Shown: positions 25,561 to 34,428 of the stretch, piece after piece
How positions within the stretch are numbered: the stretch's first letter is position 1
Layout: each line of letters opens with the position of its first letter
Source: Lachnospiraceae bacterium
Lineage (GTDB): Bacteria; Bacillota; Clostridia; Lachnospirales; Lachnospiraceae
Direction of reading: 5' to 3'
DNA length: 64,000 bases
Assembly (NCBI GenBank): GCA_910575035.1
Contig: CAJTDL010000019.1
Coordinates: 38,748 to 102,747 of the forward strand
Program-made: the position numbers and the translations under genes
The notes under the pieces: model-generated
Told to the model about the DNA's origin: nothing
Databases searched by the model: none
Seen by the model: only the letters and a program-made list of their open reading frames with translations

Positions 25561-25957
25561 ATAGAGCAAGGTCTGAAATTTCTAATATTTTTGTTATCCT
25601 CAGTTATAGAGAGGTTCTTTCAAGTTTTATCAACTTTATATTGTATATCCCATAGTTTCAATACCTATCATATAGTTTTAGCTTTTATCTATCATTTGGT
25701 TTGTAGTTCCGATATCTTAAGCCAATTAACAGGTACAAGTAAACATTAGCTATCTGTTTTTACTGCTGAGATTTCCATATGCCACATTGTGCCTGATAAA
25801 GCGTAACATCTCAGAATCCCTTCTCGTAGGTAATGTTCAGTAACTTAAGCCAAGAATCACTCACACATTACCGACTGGCAAAAACGTAGTCAGAAGCTCC
25901 AGCCTACCAATCATAGCCGAATACAAGTAGCCCCAAAATGAAATTCTACAAAAACCC

Positions 25958-25986
25958 TTGACAAATTACGATATCTCTGCTATATT
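25958..25986 (+). promoter_or_regulatory. SigA-type promoter of the SH3-SleB hydrolase gene
   Basis: A consensus TTGACA (25958-25963), 17-bp spacer and TATATT (25981-25986) precede the start codon by about 88 bp. The leader carries two near-identical runs of TAATAAATTTG. Confidence 0.75.
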
Positions 25987-26073
25987 GTAATAAATTTGTA
26001 ACAAATGTAATAAATTTGATTAAAATAACGTATAAGCTCTTAATATATGTTATGTGAAAATCGGGAGGTTGAA

Positions 26074-27591
26074 ATGAAATTCGATAAGAAGGTTATGGGA
26101 AGTGGAATAGTTGTAACATTTTCAATGGCTTTGACACTTTCCTCAGTCTGTGGAACAAATTTAGGAACTGGGACACAGCATAGTAGCCAGGCGGTAGAAT
26201 TAATAACAGAACCAATAAGGTATTTTGACAGGACAGAGGGAGCGATGGCAGCAGCTTTAGCTGCAGCAGAAGAAGCGATTGCCCAGAAGGAGGCTTCCCA
26301 GCAGAAGGCAGTTCTGGTAGAGAACAAGAAGGCTGCCGCTGTAAAAGAGGTTTCTGGACAGGATAAAATAAAAGAAAATGCAGATGATTCTGAAAAGAAA
26401 GCCCAAATTGCAAGCGCAGGATCTAGTGAGAAGGGCGCAGGGCAGGCGCAGGGCACAGAATCTGTTAATAAAGCAGCAGAGCAGGTAGAGGATGGGTCTG
26501 GCCAAGGGAAAGCAAAGCCCATACAGGATATAAGGCCAGATAGAATTGATATAGAGCCGGATCAGGAGGAGAGCCTTCAGGAGGCAGATTCCGAGGAAGA
26601 TGGCGTTGCCCCAGAAGAGGAACAGCAGGTAGCAGATGCCCAGGTTGAGGTGCTTAAGACAGGGAATGAAGAGGTTTCTCCATGGGCTGCCAAGTTATTG
26701 CCGAATGTGGAAGAGTATTTGAATATCCGCACAGAGGCTTCTGATGAGGCGGAAGTGGCAGGAAAGCTTTACAAAGGCGCCTTGGCAGAGATCGTGGAAA
26801 AAGGCGATACATGGACGAAGGTCAGGTCTGGTGATGTAGAGGGTTATGTGAAGAATGAATTTTGTGTCACTGGCCTGGATGCAGAAGGCCTTGCAAATGA
26901 AGTGGGGACTACTTATGCCATCGCATCGACAGGCGGCGTCAGGGTGCGTGCAGAGGCTTCTTCCGCAGAAGAAATTGGTATTTTGGATGTGATGGAAGAG
27001 GGCGGCAAACTGGAGGTTGACCCTGAGGCAGAGGAAAAAGAAGGCTGGGTTGCTGTGAAGACTGAGGAAGGCAGCGGTTATGTCAGCTTAGATTATGTAA
27101 GGACAGAATTGGAGCTTGGAAAAGCAATTTCCATCGAAGAAGAAATGGCAGCGATTGCAGCGGCAGAAGCTGCAGAGGCAGAAAAAGCAAGGCAGGAGCA
27201 GGAGGCTGCACAGCAGAGCAGTGAAGTTAGCCAGAGGGGCGCAGTATCTGCATCTTATGATGACCTGACCCTGTTGGGTGCATTGATCCAATGTGAGGCA
27301 GGCGGCGAGCCTTATGAAGGCCAGCTTGCAGTTGGAGCGGTTGTTATGAACCGTTTGCGCGCAGGATATGCAGGAAGCATTTCAGGCGTTATTTACCAGG
27401 GCGGACAGTTTACGCCAGCTTCTTCCGGTGCCCTGGCCAGTGTATTGGCAAGCGGCGGCATTTCTGGCAGCTGTATGCAGGCAGCGCAGGAAGCGATTAA
27501 TGGCGTAAGCAACGTGGGAGGCGCCTTGAATTTTAGAAGGGCAACACCAGGCTGCGGCGGGATCGTAATCGGTAATCATGTGTTTTTCTAA
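26074..27591 (+). CDS. Secreted SH3-domain cell wall hydrolase (SleB/Hydrolase_2 type)
   Basis: The 505-residue protein starts with a signal-peptide-like helix (KKVMGSGIVVTFSMALTLSS). A low-complexity Ala/Glu/Lys region follows (residues 50-200), then at least two bacterial SH3 domains (EEYLNIRTEASDEAEVAGKL, then GGVRVRAEASSAEEIGILDV). The C-terminal SleB-type catalytic domain reads LLGALIQCEAGGEPYEGQLA, VGAVVMNRLRAG and GIVIGNHVFF. The Glu of QCEAGGEP is the expected catalytic residue. SleB-type enzymes are lytic transglycosylases acting on peptidoglycan, often spore cortex; the SH3 domains suggest wall binding in vegetative cells. The ATG follows GGGAGGTTGAA. Confidence 0.85.
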   Translation: MKFDKKVMGSGIVVTFSMALTLSSVCGTNLGTGTQHSSQAVELITEPIRYFDRTEGAMAAALAAAEEAIAQKEASQQKAVLVENKKAAAVKEVSGQDKIKENADDSEKKAQIASAGSSEKGAGQAQGTESVNKAAEQVEDGSGQGKAKPIQDIRPDRIDIEPDQEESLQEADSEEDGVAPEEEQQVADAQVEVLKTGNEEVSPWAAKLLPNVEEYLNIRTEASDEAEVAGKLYKGALAEIVEKGDTWTKVRSGDVEGYVKNEFCVTGLDAEGLANEVGTTYAIASTGGVRVRAEASSAEEIGILDVMEEGGKLEVDPEAEEKEGWVAVKTEEGSGYVSLDYVRTELELGKAISIEEEMAAIAAAEAAEAEKARQEQEAAQQSSEVSQRGAVSASYDDLTLLGALIQCEAGGEPYEGQLAVGAVVMNRLRAGYAGSISGVIYQGGQFTPASSGALASVLASGGISGSCMQAAQEAINGVSNVGGALNFRRATPGCGGIVIGNHVFF

Positions 27592-27620
27592 AGGATATTT
27601 TATTTTGAATGGAAAATAAG

Positions 27621-27764
27621 TTACTATTCATGGCTCAGGAATGCGCTGAACGGCGCATTCTGTGAGAACATGATTCAAGAGTGAAGGGCGGTTTTTTGCG
27701 AAGCAAAACGCTAATGATCGCTCCGAATTGTTGTTATAAGCGGCTCTCAGGCCATGAATAGTAA
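27621..27764. mobile_element. 144-bp MITE-like element with 18-19-bp terminal inverted repeats
   Basis: TTACTATTCATGGCTCAGG (27621-27639) is mirrored by 27746-27764 with one small shift. Internal hairpins include AATGCGC/GCGCATT. It lies directly after the hydrolase gene and just before its terminator. Confidence 0.65.
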
Positions 27765-27766
27765 TG

Positions 27767-27792
27767 AAAAAAGTGGGTTCGCCCACTTTTTT
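27767..27792 (+). terminator. Intrinsic terminator
   Basis: AAAAGTGGG-TTCG-CCCACTTTT with a UUCG tetraloop and a run of T forms a strong, nearly symmetric terminator between the hydrolase gene and ddl. Confidence 0.85.
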
Positions 27793-27878
27793 TTATGTCA
27801 AATGATTGCCACAAGGAATAAAATAGTATAAGATATCTGTTGAATACAAAAGTATAGCAGCAGGTAAGGAGGATTTCA

Positions 27879-28937
27879 ATGAATATTGTAGTATTGGCAG
27901 GGGGGCTGAGCACGGAGCGTGATGTTTCCTTTGTTACAGGAAATGGCGTAGCAAATGCATTGCGGGAACATGGCCATAAGGTGATCTTGCTGGATGTGTT
28001 TATGGGATATAGTGACAAAGAGGAGGATTTAACTGGAATTTTTGAGCGTTCCATGGAGGTTAGTGTAAAGCCTGCTGGGATTACTGCCCAGGTACCGGAT
28101 TTATCCGCTGTCAAAAAGAGCAGGAAAGACCAGAGCGGCTGCCTTTTTGGGCCAAATGTAATTGCATTATGCCGTATGGCGGATATTGTATTTTTAGCCC
28201 TTCATGGAGAGAATGGAGAGGATGGGAGGATTCAGGCAGCCTTTGATTTATTTGGGGTTAAGTACACCGGAACAGGCTATCTGGGCAGCGCAGTTGCCAT
28301 GGATAAGAGTTTATCGAAACGCCTGTTTGCGGCAAATGGCATCCCGACGCCCCATGGAATCGCCATGAACAAGGCAAACTGCCAATGGGATTTCAGGAAA
28401 ACAGGCTTATCCCTGCCCTGTGTGGTAAAGCCCTGCTGCGGCGGCTCCAGTGTGGGGATTTCCATTGTACGGACAGAGGAAGAATACCAGAAGGCTCTGG
28501 AAAGCGCATTCTATTGGGAAGAGGAGATTATCCTGGAGGATTATATCAAGGGAAGGGAATTTTCCGTTGGCGTTATGGAAGGCAGGGCGCTTCCTGTAAT
28601 TGAGATTGCCCCTGTAGACGGATTCTATAATTATAAAAATAAATATGCCCAGGATGGAGCCATAGAGACCTGCCCTGCAAGCCTGCCAGAGGGGATTTCC
28701 ATAAAAATGCAGCATTATGCAGAACAGGCAGCCCGGGTTTTGGGGCTGGACACTTATTCCCGTATGGACTTTATAATGGATGGAAATGAGGGTATATATT
28801 GCCTGGAGGCAAATACCCTTCCAGGGATGACCCCCACCAGCCTGCTGCCCAAGGAAGCCCAGGCCATCGGTATGGATTATGGGCAGCTCTGTGAAGAAAT
28901 TATCCGTATTTCCCTGAAAAAGAACCCAACGGCATAA
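27879..28937 (+). CDS. ddl: D-alanine--D-alanine ligase
   Basis: The 352-residue ATP-grasp enzyme makes the D-Ala-D-Ala dipeptide for peptidoglycan. Landmarks are LAGGLSTERDVSFVTGNG, LHGENGEDGRIQAAFDLFGV with YTGTGYLGSAVAMDKSLSKR, the ATP-grasp loop CVVKPCCGGSSVGISIV, and LEANTLPGMTPTSLLPKEA at the metal-binding end. The ATG follows AAGGAGGATTTCA. murF lies 12 bp downstream, so both steps of D-Ala-D-Ala addition are encoded together. Insertions around residues 60-90 make it longer than the shortest Ddl enzymes. Confidence 0.93.
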   Translation: MNIVVLAGGLSTERDVSFVTGNGVANALREHGHKVILLDVFMGYSDKEEDLTGIFERSMEVSVKPAGITAQVPDLSAVKKSRKDQSGCLFGPNVIALCRMADIVFLALHGENGEDGRIQAAFDLFGVKYTGTGYLGSAVAMDKSLSKRLFAANGIPTPHGIAMNKANCQWDFRKTGLSLPCVVKPCCGGSSVGISIVRTEEEYQKALESAFYWEEEIILEDYIKGREFSVGVMEGRALPVIEIAPVDGFYNYKNKYAQDGAIETCPASLPEGISIKMQHYAEQAARVLGLDTYSRMDFIMDGNEGIYCLEANTLPGMTPTSLLPKEAQAIGMDYGQLCEEIIRISLKKNPTA

Positions 28938-28949
28938 ATGGAGGAAGCT

Positions 28950-30467
28950 ATGGATCATAAGATATCAGAAAGTATGCAAAAGGATAGCCAGAATACAAAT
29001 GTAGAATATGGAACCCAAAGGGAAGCATCCGAAAATAGGCATTATAAGAAATATGGAACAGATAAAGGGCTTGGTACTATGAAAAATATGACGCTGGAAA
29101 ATATCGCCAAAGCCTGCCATGGAACCTATATCGGAAATGGATCCGAACGGCAGACAGAGATCAGGGGCGCGGTTACGGACAGCCGCCAGATAGAAGAAGG
29201 CTTCCTGTTTATACCCATAAAAGGGGCAAAAGTGGATGGCCATGATTTTATACCAGACGTGACAGCAAAGGGCGCAGCCGCCGTCCTTTCCGAGGTTTTG
29301 CTGGAGTCCTGTGAAAAGCCCTGCATCCTGGTGGAATCTACGCAGCAGGCTTTAAAGGACATTGCCAAATTTTACCGCCAGCAATTAAATATCCCTATTA
29401 TTGGGATTACGGGCAGTGTGGGCAAGACCAGCACCAAGGAAATGATCGCCTCTGTCCTTTCTGAAAAATACAGGGTTTTAAAAACAGACAAGAATTTTAA
29501 TAATGAAATTGGCCTCCCCCTGACCTTGCTGCGGATCCGCAGGGAGCATGAAGTGGCAGTAGTGGAAATGGGAATTTCTGATTTTGGGGAAATGCATCGC
29601 TTAGCTGAGATGGCAAAGCCCGATATTTGCGTGATTACAAACATTGGGATTTGCCATTTGGAAAACCTGAAGACCAGGGATGGTATTTTACAGGCAAAAA
29701 GTGAGATTTTTGATTTCCTAAAGCCTCATGCCCATATTATATTAAATGTAGAAGACGACAGGCTTTCTACGATTACAGAAGTGAAAGGTATACGCCCCGT
29801 ATTTTACGGATTTCAGGAGAAGAAGCCAGAGATCTATGCAGATAATATCAAAAGCCATGGCTTAAAAGGGATTGAAACGGACATCCACACCCCCCAAGGC
29901 ACAATTCGGGCACAGATTCCTCTGCCAGGCCAGCATAATATTTTTAATGCTATGGCTGCAGTTGGCGTAGCCCTTGCCCTGGAAATGGGACTGGAGGAAA
30001 TAGAATCTGGTATAGCCCATGTGGAAACGATTGGCGGGCGGATAAACATAATGGAAATAGGCGGACTTTTGCTGATAGATGACTGCTACAACGCTAACCC
30101 TATATCCATGCAGTCGTCCATAGATGTGCTGAGCAACGGCCTGGCAAGGACAGTAGCCGTATTAGGGGATATGGGTGAGCTGGGGGAGGATGAGAAACAG
30201 CTCCATTACCAGGTTGGGGCTTATGTGGCGGAAAAGCAAATTGATGCCTTATTTTGCTCAGGCTCCCTTTCCAAAGAGATGGCAAGAGGCGCCTGCGACA
30301 CCAATGACTGGTGCGATGTCTTTTGCTTTGACGACAAAGAAGAAATGCTGGAGCATCTGCTGAGATACTTGCAGGAGGGGGACACTGTCCTGGTGAAAGC
30401 ATCCCATTTTATGGAATACCCCAAAGTAGTAGAAGCTATTGAAAAAGAATTTGAAAACAGAGGATAA
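28950..30467 (+). CDS. murF: UDP-MurNAc-tripeptide--D-Ala-D-Ala ligase
   Basis: MurF adds D-Ala-D-Ala to the UDP-muramyl tripeptide. The sequence has an N-terminal Mur domain (SRQIEEGFLFIPIKGAKVDG), ATP loop IIGITGSVGKTSTKEMIASV, central KNFNNEIGLPLTLLRI and the C-terminal LLIDDCYNANPISMQSSI with AVLGDMGELG. The ATG at 28950 follows GGAGGAAGCT and gives a 43-residue hydrophilic extension before the conserved MKNMTLENIAKACHG. An internal start at 29079 would give the usual length but has a weaker site (AAAGGGC). It directly follows ddl. Confidence 0.93.
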   Translation: MDHKISESMQKDSQNTNVEYGTQREASENRHYKKYGTDKGLGTMKNMTLENIAKACHGTYIGNGSERQTEIRGAVTDSRQIEEGFLFIPIKGAKVDGHDFIPDVTAKGAAAVLSEVLLESCEKPCILVESTQQALKDIAKFYRQQLNIPIIGITGSVGKTSTKEMIASVLSEKYRVLKTDKNFNNEIGLPLTLLRIRREHEVAVVEMGISDFGEMHRLAEMAKPDICVITNIGICHLENLKTRDGILQAKSEIFDFLKPHAHIILNVEDDRLSTITEVKGIRPVFYGFQEKKPEIYADNIKSHGLKGIETDIHTPQGTIRAQIPLPGQHNIFNAMAAVGVALALEMGLEEIESGIAHVETIGGRINIMEIGGLLLIDDCYNANPISMQSSIDVLSNGLARTVAVLGDMGELGEDEKQLHYQVGAYVAEKQIDALFCSGSLSKEMARGACDTNDWCDVFCFDDKEEMLEHLLRYLQEGDTVLVKASHFMEYPKVVEAIEKEFENRG

Positions 30468-30487
30468 AGCATCCCTTACAAATAAAC

Positions 30488-30539
30488 TATGCCAGGCTTT
30501 TGTGTTACCCATGAATCGTAACAGCAAGAGCCTGGCATA
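30488..30539. terminator. Hairpin between convergent murF and plsC
   Basis: TATGCCAGGCT (30488-30498) and AGCCTGGCATA (30529-30539) are perfect inverted repeats. The location between converging genes suggests a bidirectional terminator, though the T-run is poor on both sides. Confidence 0.55.
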
Positions 30540-30558
30540 CTTACATATTGGGATATGC

Positions 30559-31296
30559 CTATAACATTTCTTTATGTTTTTCCAACATTTTCTGTATTAC
30601 AGACTGGGTATACGCTCCTGAAAACTTTTGCTGGTCCTTGTCCAGCTCTTTCAGGTAAATGGGCTCTCCATATTCCACAATCACATGGCATTTCCGAATA
30701 AAGGGCATATGGCTTTCCCAAATATTATGGGTATTGCTGATGGCAACAGGGATAATGGGGCATTTGCTTTTTTCTGCCATTTTCAGGCTTCCCTCTTTAA
30801 AGGGCATCATACCGTCATCCGGATGGGGATTTCGTGTGCCCTCCGGAAAAATGCATATGGAAATGCCATTTTTAAGTTTTTCAATCCCTGTCAGAATCAT
30901 TTTCAACCCCTCTTTCATATCAGAGCGGTTCAAAAAAAGGCAATGGAGGCGTTTCATCCAGACGGAAAGCAAAGGAACCTTTTCCATGGAGTCCTTAGAG
31001 ATATATCCTGTAAGGTTCGGGCATCTGGAATAAGTAATTACAATATCAAAATAACTCTGATGGTTTGGCACATAAAGCACTGCCTGATCCTTTGGGACAC
31101 GGTCTTCCCCAATAATCGTAATATCCGTGCCCGCCAGAAACAGGATAACCTTAAACGCCCACTGCACAATCCGCAGGCTGCTGAGGTCTGCAGCCAATGG
31201 TTTATATTTCCGCAAAATCCATTCCACACCCATAATCGGAATGGATAAAACCAGAAATAAAATCAAGAAAACCGAAACTAAAATCAAACGTATCAT
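30559..31296 (-). CDS. plsC: 1-acyl-sn-glycerol-3-phosphate acyltransferase
   Basis: The 245-residue membrane enzyme has an N-terminal hydrophobic helix (MIRLILVSVFLILFLVLSIP), the acyltransferase motif NHQSYFD (the HX4D catalytic pair) near residue 79, and FPEGTRNPHPDDG for glycerol-phosphate binding. It makes phosphatidic acid from lysophosphatidic acid. The ATG follows AAAGGTGG on the minus strand; upstream in-frame codons would add a spurious AT-rich-encoded extension. Confidence 0.9.
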   Translation of the reverse strand: MIRLILVSVFLILFLVLSIPIMGVEWILRKYKPLAADLSSLRIVQWAFKVILFLAGTDITIIGEDRVPKDQAVLYVPNHQSYFDIVITYSRCPNLTGYISKDSMEKVPLLSVWMKRLHCLFLNRSDMKEGLKMILTGIEKLKNGISICIFPEGTRNPHPDDGMMPFKEGSLKMAEKSKCPIIPVAISNTHNIWESHMPFIRKCHVIVEYGEPIYLKELDKDQQKFSGAYTQSVIQKMLEKHKEML

Positions 31297-31438
31297 AAAA
31301 TCCACCTTTCTATTAAAGAATGCTGGAAAAACACCATTATTAACATTATACAAAGGAGAATGGAGAAATACAATCATAAATATAGGAAAAAATTCATAGA
31401 ATTTACGAAGAATGTAAAAAAATGGTGGGAATGTTTTG

Positions 31439-31849
31439 ATGAGAAAGAAAAAGAGGATTTTGGCGGGCGTTTTGATCCTTTTATTATGTCTCCAGGGGTG
31501 TGGTGTAATAGAAACAGATACACAAAAGATTGAGGATTTAGAATATGAAATCTTAGAAGAAAAGGACATTCCGCAGGAATTGTCGGAAATGATTGAAGAG
31601 AGGAAGGAAACAGGCTTTAAGGTGACTTATACAGATCAGGAATATCTTTATATAGCAATGGGATATGGTGAGCAGGAGACTGGGGGGTATAGTATTGCGG
31701 TGAATGAGTGTTATTTGACAAAGAATGCAATATATTTTGACACTACATTGATTGGGCCGGTGAAAGGGGAGAAGATAAATCGGGTGAAGTCTTACCCTTA
31801 TATTTTGGTGCGGGTGGGGAAATTGGAGAAAAATGTGGTATTTGAGTGA
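31439..31849 (+). CDS. Lipoprotein of the PrcB C-terminal family
   Basis: The 136-residue protein has a lipoprotein signal peptide (RILAGVLILLLCLQGCG, lipobox LQGC). The C-terminal domain, EYLYIAMGYGEQETGGYSIA with YFDTTLIGP and YPYILVRVGKLEKNVVF, matches the PrcB C-terminal domain seen in small clostridial lipoproteins. In Treponema, PrcB is part of a protease complex; the function here is unknown. GGTGGGA precedes the ATG. It is transcribed divergently from plsC. Confidence 0.7.
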   Translation: MRKKKRILAGVLILLLCLQGCGVIETDTQKIEDLEYEILEEKDIPQELSEMIEERKETGFKVTYTDQEYLYIAMGYGEQETGGYSIAVNECYLTKNAIYFDTTLIGPVKGEKINRVKSYPYILVRVGKLEKNVVFE

Positions 31850-32034
31850 GAGTGTCGGGCCTAACCATGTATTTTTGACAGATGTCTTTAGGGTATTTTC
31901 TGGGTAGGGGTGGCTAAGCCTCCCCCTGACTATGTTTTCCAAAACTGTAAGATAAGAAAATGGTTCCTGGCTTTCAGTTGACGGCATTGGCTATGGAACA
32001 GCGTCCGTTAGCTAGGGTTCGGTTCTGCATAGGG

Positions 32035-32205
32035 ACTAAGCAATAACCCACGCTAAATAACCTTATGTTTTGCTTGCCTATTTTCCAGATGGTACTGTTT
32101 CTTAAGCCTCAGCGTAGCCACCACTACGCTTGCGTTTATGAAACAGCGCTTTCAGAAAAATATTCTGCGCCAAACAGTAAGGTATTTAGCGCGGGTTATA
32201 CTAAT
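32035..32205. mobile_element. MITE-like element, copy 2 of the dispersed family
   Basis: It matches 25317-25483 along its length (TATGTTTTGCTTG, CAGCGTAGCCACC, ATTCTGCGCCAAAC). The right end GGTATTTAGCGCGGGTTATA (32181 onward) is better preserved than the left end (ATAACCCACGCTAAATAACC), which has a one-base shift. Confidence 0.75.
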
Positions 32206-32403
32206 GTACGGATACACTGATATTCAAACTAACAGCACTGCCTATATCACCATCAGCTCCATTGCCGTCAGTCAACGATGCACCGCGTCGCTTCCTTCCT
32301 CCGCCTTGCATAGTGGCGATATATTCAGCACTGCTTTCTTCCTCCGCTTTGCAGAGTGACGATATATTCAGAACTATTAGTACAAATATCAGTGTGCCAG
32401 TAC
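32206..32403. mobile_element. 198-bp inverted-repeat element with internal duplication
   Basis: Ends 32206-32224 and 32385-32403 are inverted repeats at 16 of 19 positions. Inside, a 43-bp unit (TTCCTCCGC, then CGATATATTCAG) is present twice, starting at 32296 and 32339. The right end shares TGTGCCAGTACAC with the element at 25480-25560, up to one mismatch. Confidence 0.55.
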
Positions 32404-32647
32404 ACCAGGCAGCATATTTCATACTGGGGTATTCCAATACCCTTCTGTGGGCTGAAATATATTGTTGGGTTTTATGTTGCGGCCCATATCTGCAGGCATT
32501 TCCCCCGTCAATCCTATCGTCCCCGTCCTGACGGCCTCTAATCCATTCCACATCATTATGCATCCATCCGATAAACTCCCTTAAGTCACTGGCATTGGCC
32601 ATGCATAATAACAAAAAATCTTTTTCTCGGCAACCAAGCTATGCTGT

Positions 32648-32676
32648 TTGACTTGATTGGCGGAATTTGCTATGAT
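32648..32676 (+). promoter_or_regulatory. SigA-type promoter of the ECF sigma operon
   Basis: TTGACT (32648-32653), 17-bp spacer, TATGAT (32671-32676), about 52 bp before the sigma gene ATG. It suggests basal vegetative transcription rather than strict autoregulation. Confidence 0.65.
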
Positions 32677-32727
32677 ATAGCCAAAAGAGGGCAGCTGTAA
32701 GAAAACGCTACAGGAGGAGGCATGCAA

Positions 32728-33228
32728 ATGAGGAGTGAGGCAGAGGTGAACCATGCAGTGGAAGCCTATGCAGATATGGTGCGGCGCATATGTTTTTACC
32801 ATTTGAAAAACCAGGCGGACACAGAGGATGTGTTTCAGGAGGTTTTTTTAAAGTATATGCTGCATGATGAGCCATTTCATGACGGAGAGCATGAAAAGGC
32901 ATGGCTGCTCCGTGTGGCTATCAATGCCTGTAAGGATTACTTAAAAAGCTTTTTTCGGCGCAACACCGTTCCTTTGGACACGCTGCAGGAAATGGCCGCC
33001 GAGATTCCAGAAGGGCACCGGGAGGTGCTGGAAGCGGTGTTGTCCCTGCCGGGAAAATATAAGGATGCGATTTACCTGCATTACTATGAGGGGTACTCTG
33101 CTGCTGAAATAGGGCAGATTCTTGGTAAAAAGGAGAATACCGTGTATTCCCTGCTGTCTAGGGGGCGCGGGATGCTGAAGGACGTCTTAGGGGACAGCGG
33201 GCATCCGTTTGGCAAAGCTGGGAGGTGA
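32728..33228 (+). CDS. ECF-type RNA polymerase sigma factor
   Basis: The 166-residue protein has only sigma regions 2 and 4. Region 2 is YADMVRRICFYHLKNQADTE with DVFQEVFLKYM and EKAWLLRVAINACKDYLKS; region 4 is LPGKYKDAIYLHYYEGYSAA with EIGQILGKKENTVYSLLSRG. The second ATG is used because AGGAGGAGG lies 8 bp before it; the ATG 6 bp earlier is too close. The stop overlaps the next gene (GTGA), pairing it with a membrane anti-sigma factor. Its regulon is unknown; the secreted His-rich gene downstream is the obvious candidate. Confidence 0.88.
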   Translation: MRSEAEVNHAVEAYADMVRRICFYHLKNQADTEDVFQEVFLKYMLHDEPFHDGEHEKAWLLRVAINACKDYLKSFFRRNTVPLDTLQEMAAEIPEGHREVLEAVLSLPGKYKDAIYLHYYEGYSAAEIGQILGKKENTVYSLLSRGRGMLKDVLGDSGHPFGKAGR

Positions 33229-34304
33229 AGGAATTGGCGAACAGAATACAGGATGCATTTGACAACATAAAGGCAGATTCCCAGTTGGTAGAATCGACAA
33301 AGCAGTTCCTCTCAGAAAAGCGCCGTGGAAAAGGGGTGCAGCCCCGCCGGCCTGCGTTTCTGGCAGCCTTGGCGGCCAGTATAGCGCTTTTTTTGATGAT
33401 GGGGATTGGGGGCTATACCTGGGTGCAGGCACCAGTTTCTTATGTAGCTATTGACATAAACCCATCCATGGAGCTTGCACTGAACCGTTTTGATAAAGTA
33501 GTGTCTGTGAAGGCATATAATGCAGAGGGTGAGGAAATCATAAAGGGGCTGCCCTTGAAGGGGAAGCTTTATACAGATGCGATAGACCTTATTATGGCTT
33601 GCAAAGCAATGGAAGCCTATTTGACAGAAAAAGCGGATCTTGTATTTACAGTGGCGGCAGACAACAGCCGGGAGATTGCGTTAAAATCTGGGGTAGAAAG
33701 CTGCGCCAGCCATTCCGGGCACAATAGCCAAAGCTTTAGCGTGGATATGGAGGCCGCCGCCCAGGCTCATGGGTTCGGGCTTTCTCTGGGGAAATATTAT
33801 GCATGGCTACAGCTCATCCAATATGACGATACGGTGACGGTTGATGAGTGCAGGGATATGAGTATGGCAGAAATCCATGGCTTAATCAGCGAGCATGAGC
33901 ATGGCGGGGAGCATGGGGAAGAGAGCCATGAAGAGGAGCACATGCAGGATGAAAGGGAGAGCCATGAAGAGGGGCACATGCAGGATGAAGGGGAGAGCCA
34001 TGAAGAGGAGCACATGCAGGATGAAGGGGAGGATTATGAAGGGGAGAGCCATGAAGAGGAACATATGCAGGATGGGGCGGAGGATTATGAAGGGGAGAGC
34101 CATGAAGAGGAGCATACGCAGAGTGGAGTGGGGAGCCAGAATATGGAATATAGCCAGGAGTTGGAAGAAGGGCAGGGATTGCGGCATAGGCAGGATACAG
34201 GGCATGGCGCAGGGCATATGTCAGATATAGAATACAGCCAGTTCGGGAATGGCGGCACAGAATCCGGCAGAAGCGGGCATCACAAGAAAGGGAGCCATGA
34301 GTAG
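33225..34304 (+). CDS. RsgI-like transmembrane anti-sigma factor with His/Glu/Asp-rich repeat tail
   Basis: The 359-residue protein has a cytoplasmic helical N terminus (1-42), one membrane helix (AFLAALAASIALFLMMGIGG), and an external domain with VAIDINPSMELALNRFDKVV, the signature of the RsgI middle domain. The tail from residue 223 is extraordinarily rich in His, Glu, Asp and Met, built from a 12-residue unit (GESHEEEHMQDE) repeated about five times, two of them expanded by EDYE. Such a tail should bind divalent metal ions, so the protein may sense metals outside the cell and release the sigma factor. The start is GTG within the sigma stop; TTG at 33234, better spaced from GGAGG, is an alternative. 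Confidence 0.8.
   Translation: MKELANRIQDAFDNIKADSQLVESTKQFLSEKRRGKGVQPRRPAFLAALAASIALFLMMGIGGYTWVQAPVSYVAIDINPSMELALNRFDKVVSVKAYNAEGEEIIKGLPLKGKLYTDAIDLIMACKAMEAYLTEKADLVFTVAADNSREIALKSGVESCASHSGHNSQSFSVDMEAAAQAHGFGLSLGKYYAWLQLIQYDDTVTVDECRDMSMAEIHGLISEHEHGGEHGEESHEEEHMQDERESHEEGHMQDEGESHEEEHMQDEGEDYEGESHEEEHMQDGAEDYEGESHEEEHTQSGVGSQNMEYSQELEEGQGLRHRQDTGHGAGHMSDIEYSQFGNGGTESGRSGHHKKGSHE
33919..34130 (+). repeat. 36-bp-based repeats encoding the metal-binding-like tail
   Basis: The unit GAGAGCCATGAAGAGGAGCA recurs about five times. Early copies are spaced 36 bp apart; later copies are spaced 51 bp apart because of inserted GAGGATTATGAAG. All spacings are multiples of three, so the frame is preserved. 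Confidence 0.8.
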
Positions 34305-34428
34305 CCGTTCTTGTTGAAAATATACACAATGGAAAATTTTTTATTTTTTTTGCAAGGATTCAATGGCCTGAATCGTGTCATATATGTAAGACAAAAAACA
34401 TATATCAATTACGAGGAGGTCATGGATT

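Larger units (their letters stand above)
24855..26073. other. Gene-free 1.2-kb region of nested repeats and a promoter
   Basis: No credible gene is present. It contains a 235-bp inverted-repeat element (24895-25129), a small hairpin (GCGTTGGCT at 25236-25244 with AGCCAACGC at 25256-25264), a 167-bp MITE-like element (25317-25483), an 81-bp hairpin element (25480-25560), about 400 bp of A+T-rich sequence without recognisable features, and a SigA promoter at 25958-25986 for the following hydrolase gene. Confidence 0.8.
31850..32727. other. Gene-free 880-bp repeat region before the ECF sigma gene
   Basis: It contains a degenerate repeat (about 31885-32015, resembling 38695-38855), the second copy of the MITE-like family (32035-32205), an adjoining 198-bp inverted-repeat element (32206-32403) with an internal 43-bp direct repeat, and a SigA promoter at 32648-32676. 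A reverse frame across 32201-32614 lacks a ribosome binding site and runs through the repeats. Confidence 0.75.

Noticed and set aside
32201..32614. Reverse-strand frame of 137 codons with a hydrophobic segment
   Set aside because: No ribosome binding site, and its 3' half runs through the inverted-repeat element and its 43-bp duplication; probably fortuitous.
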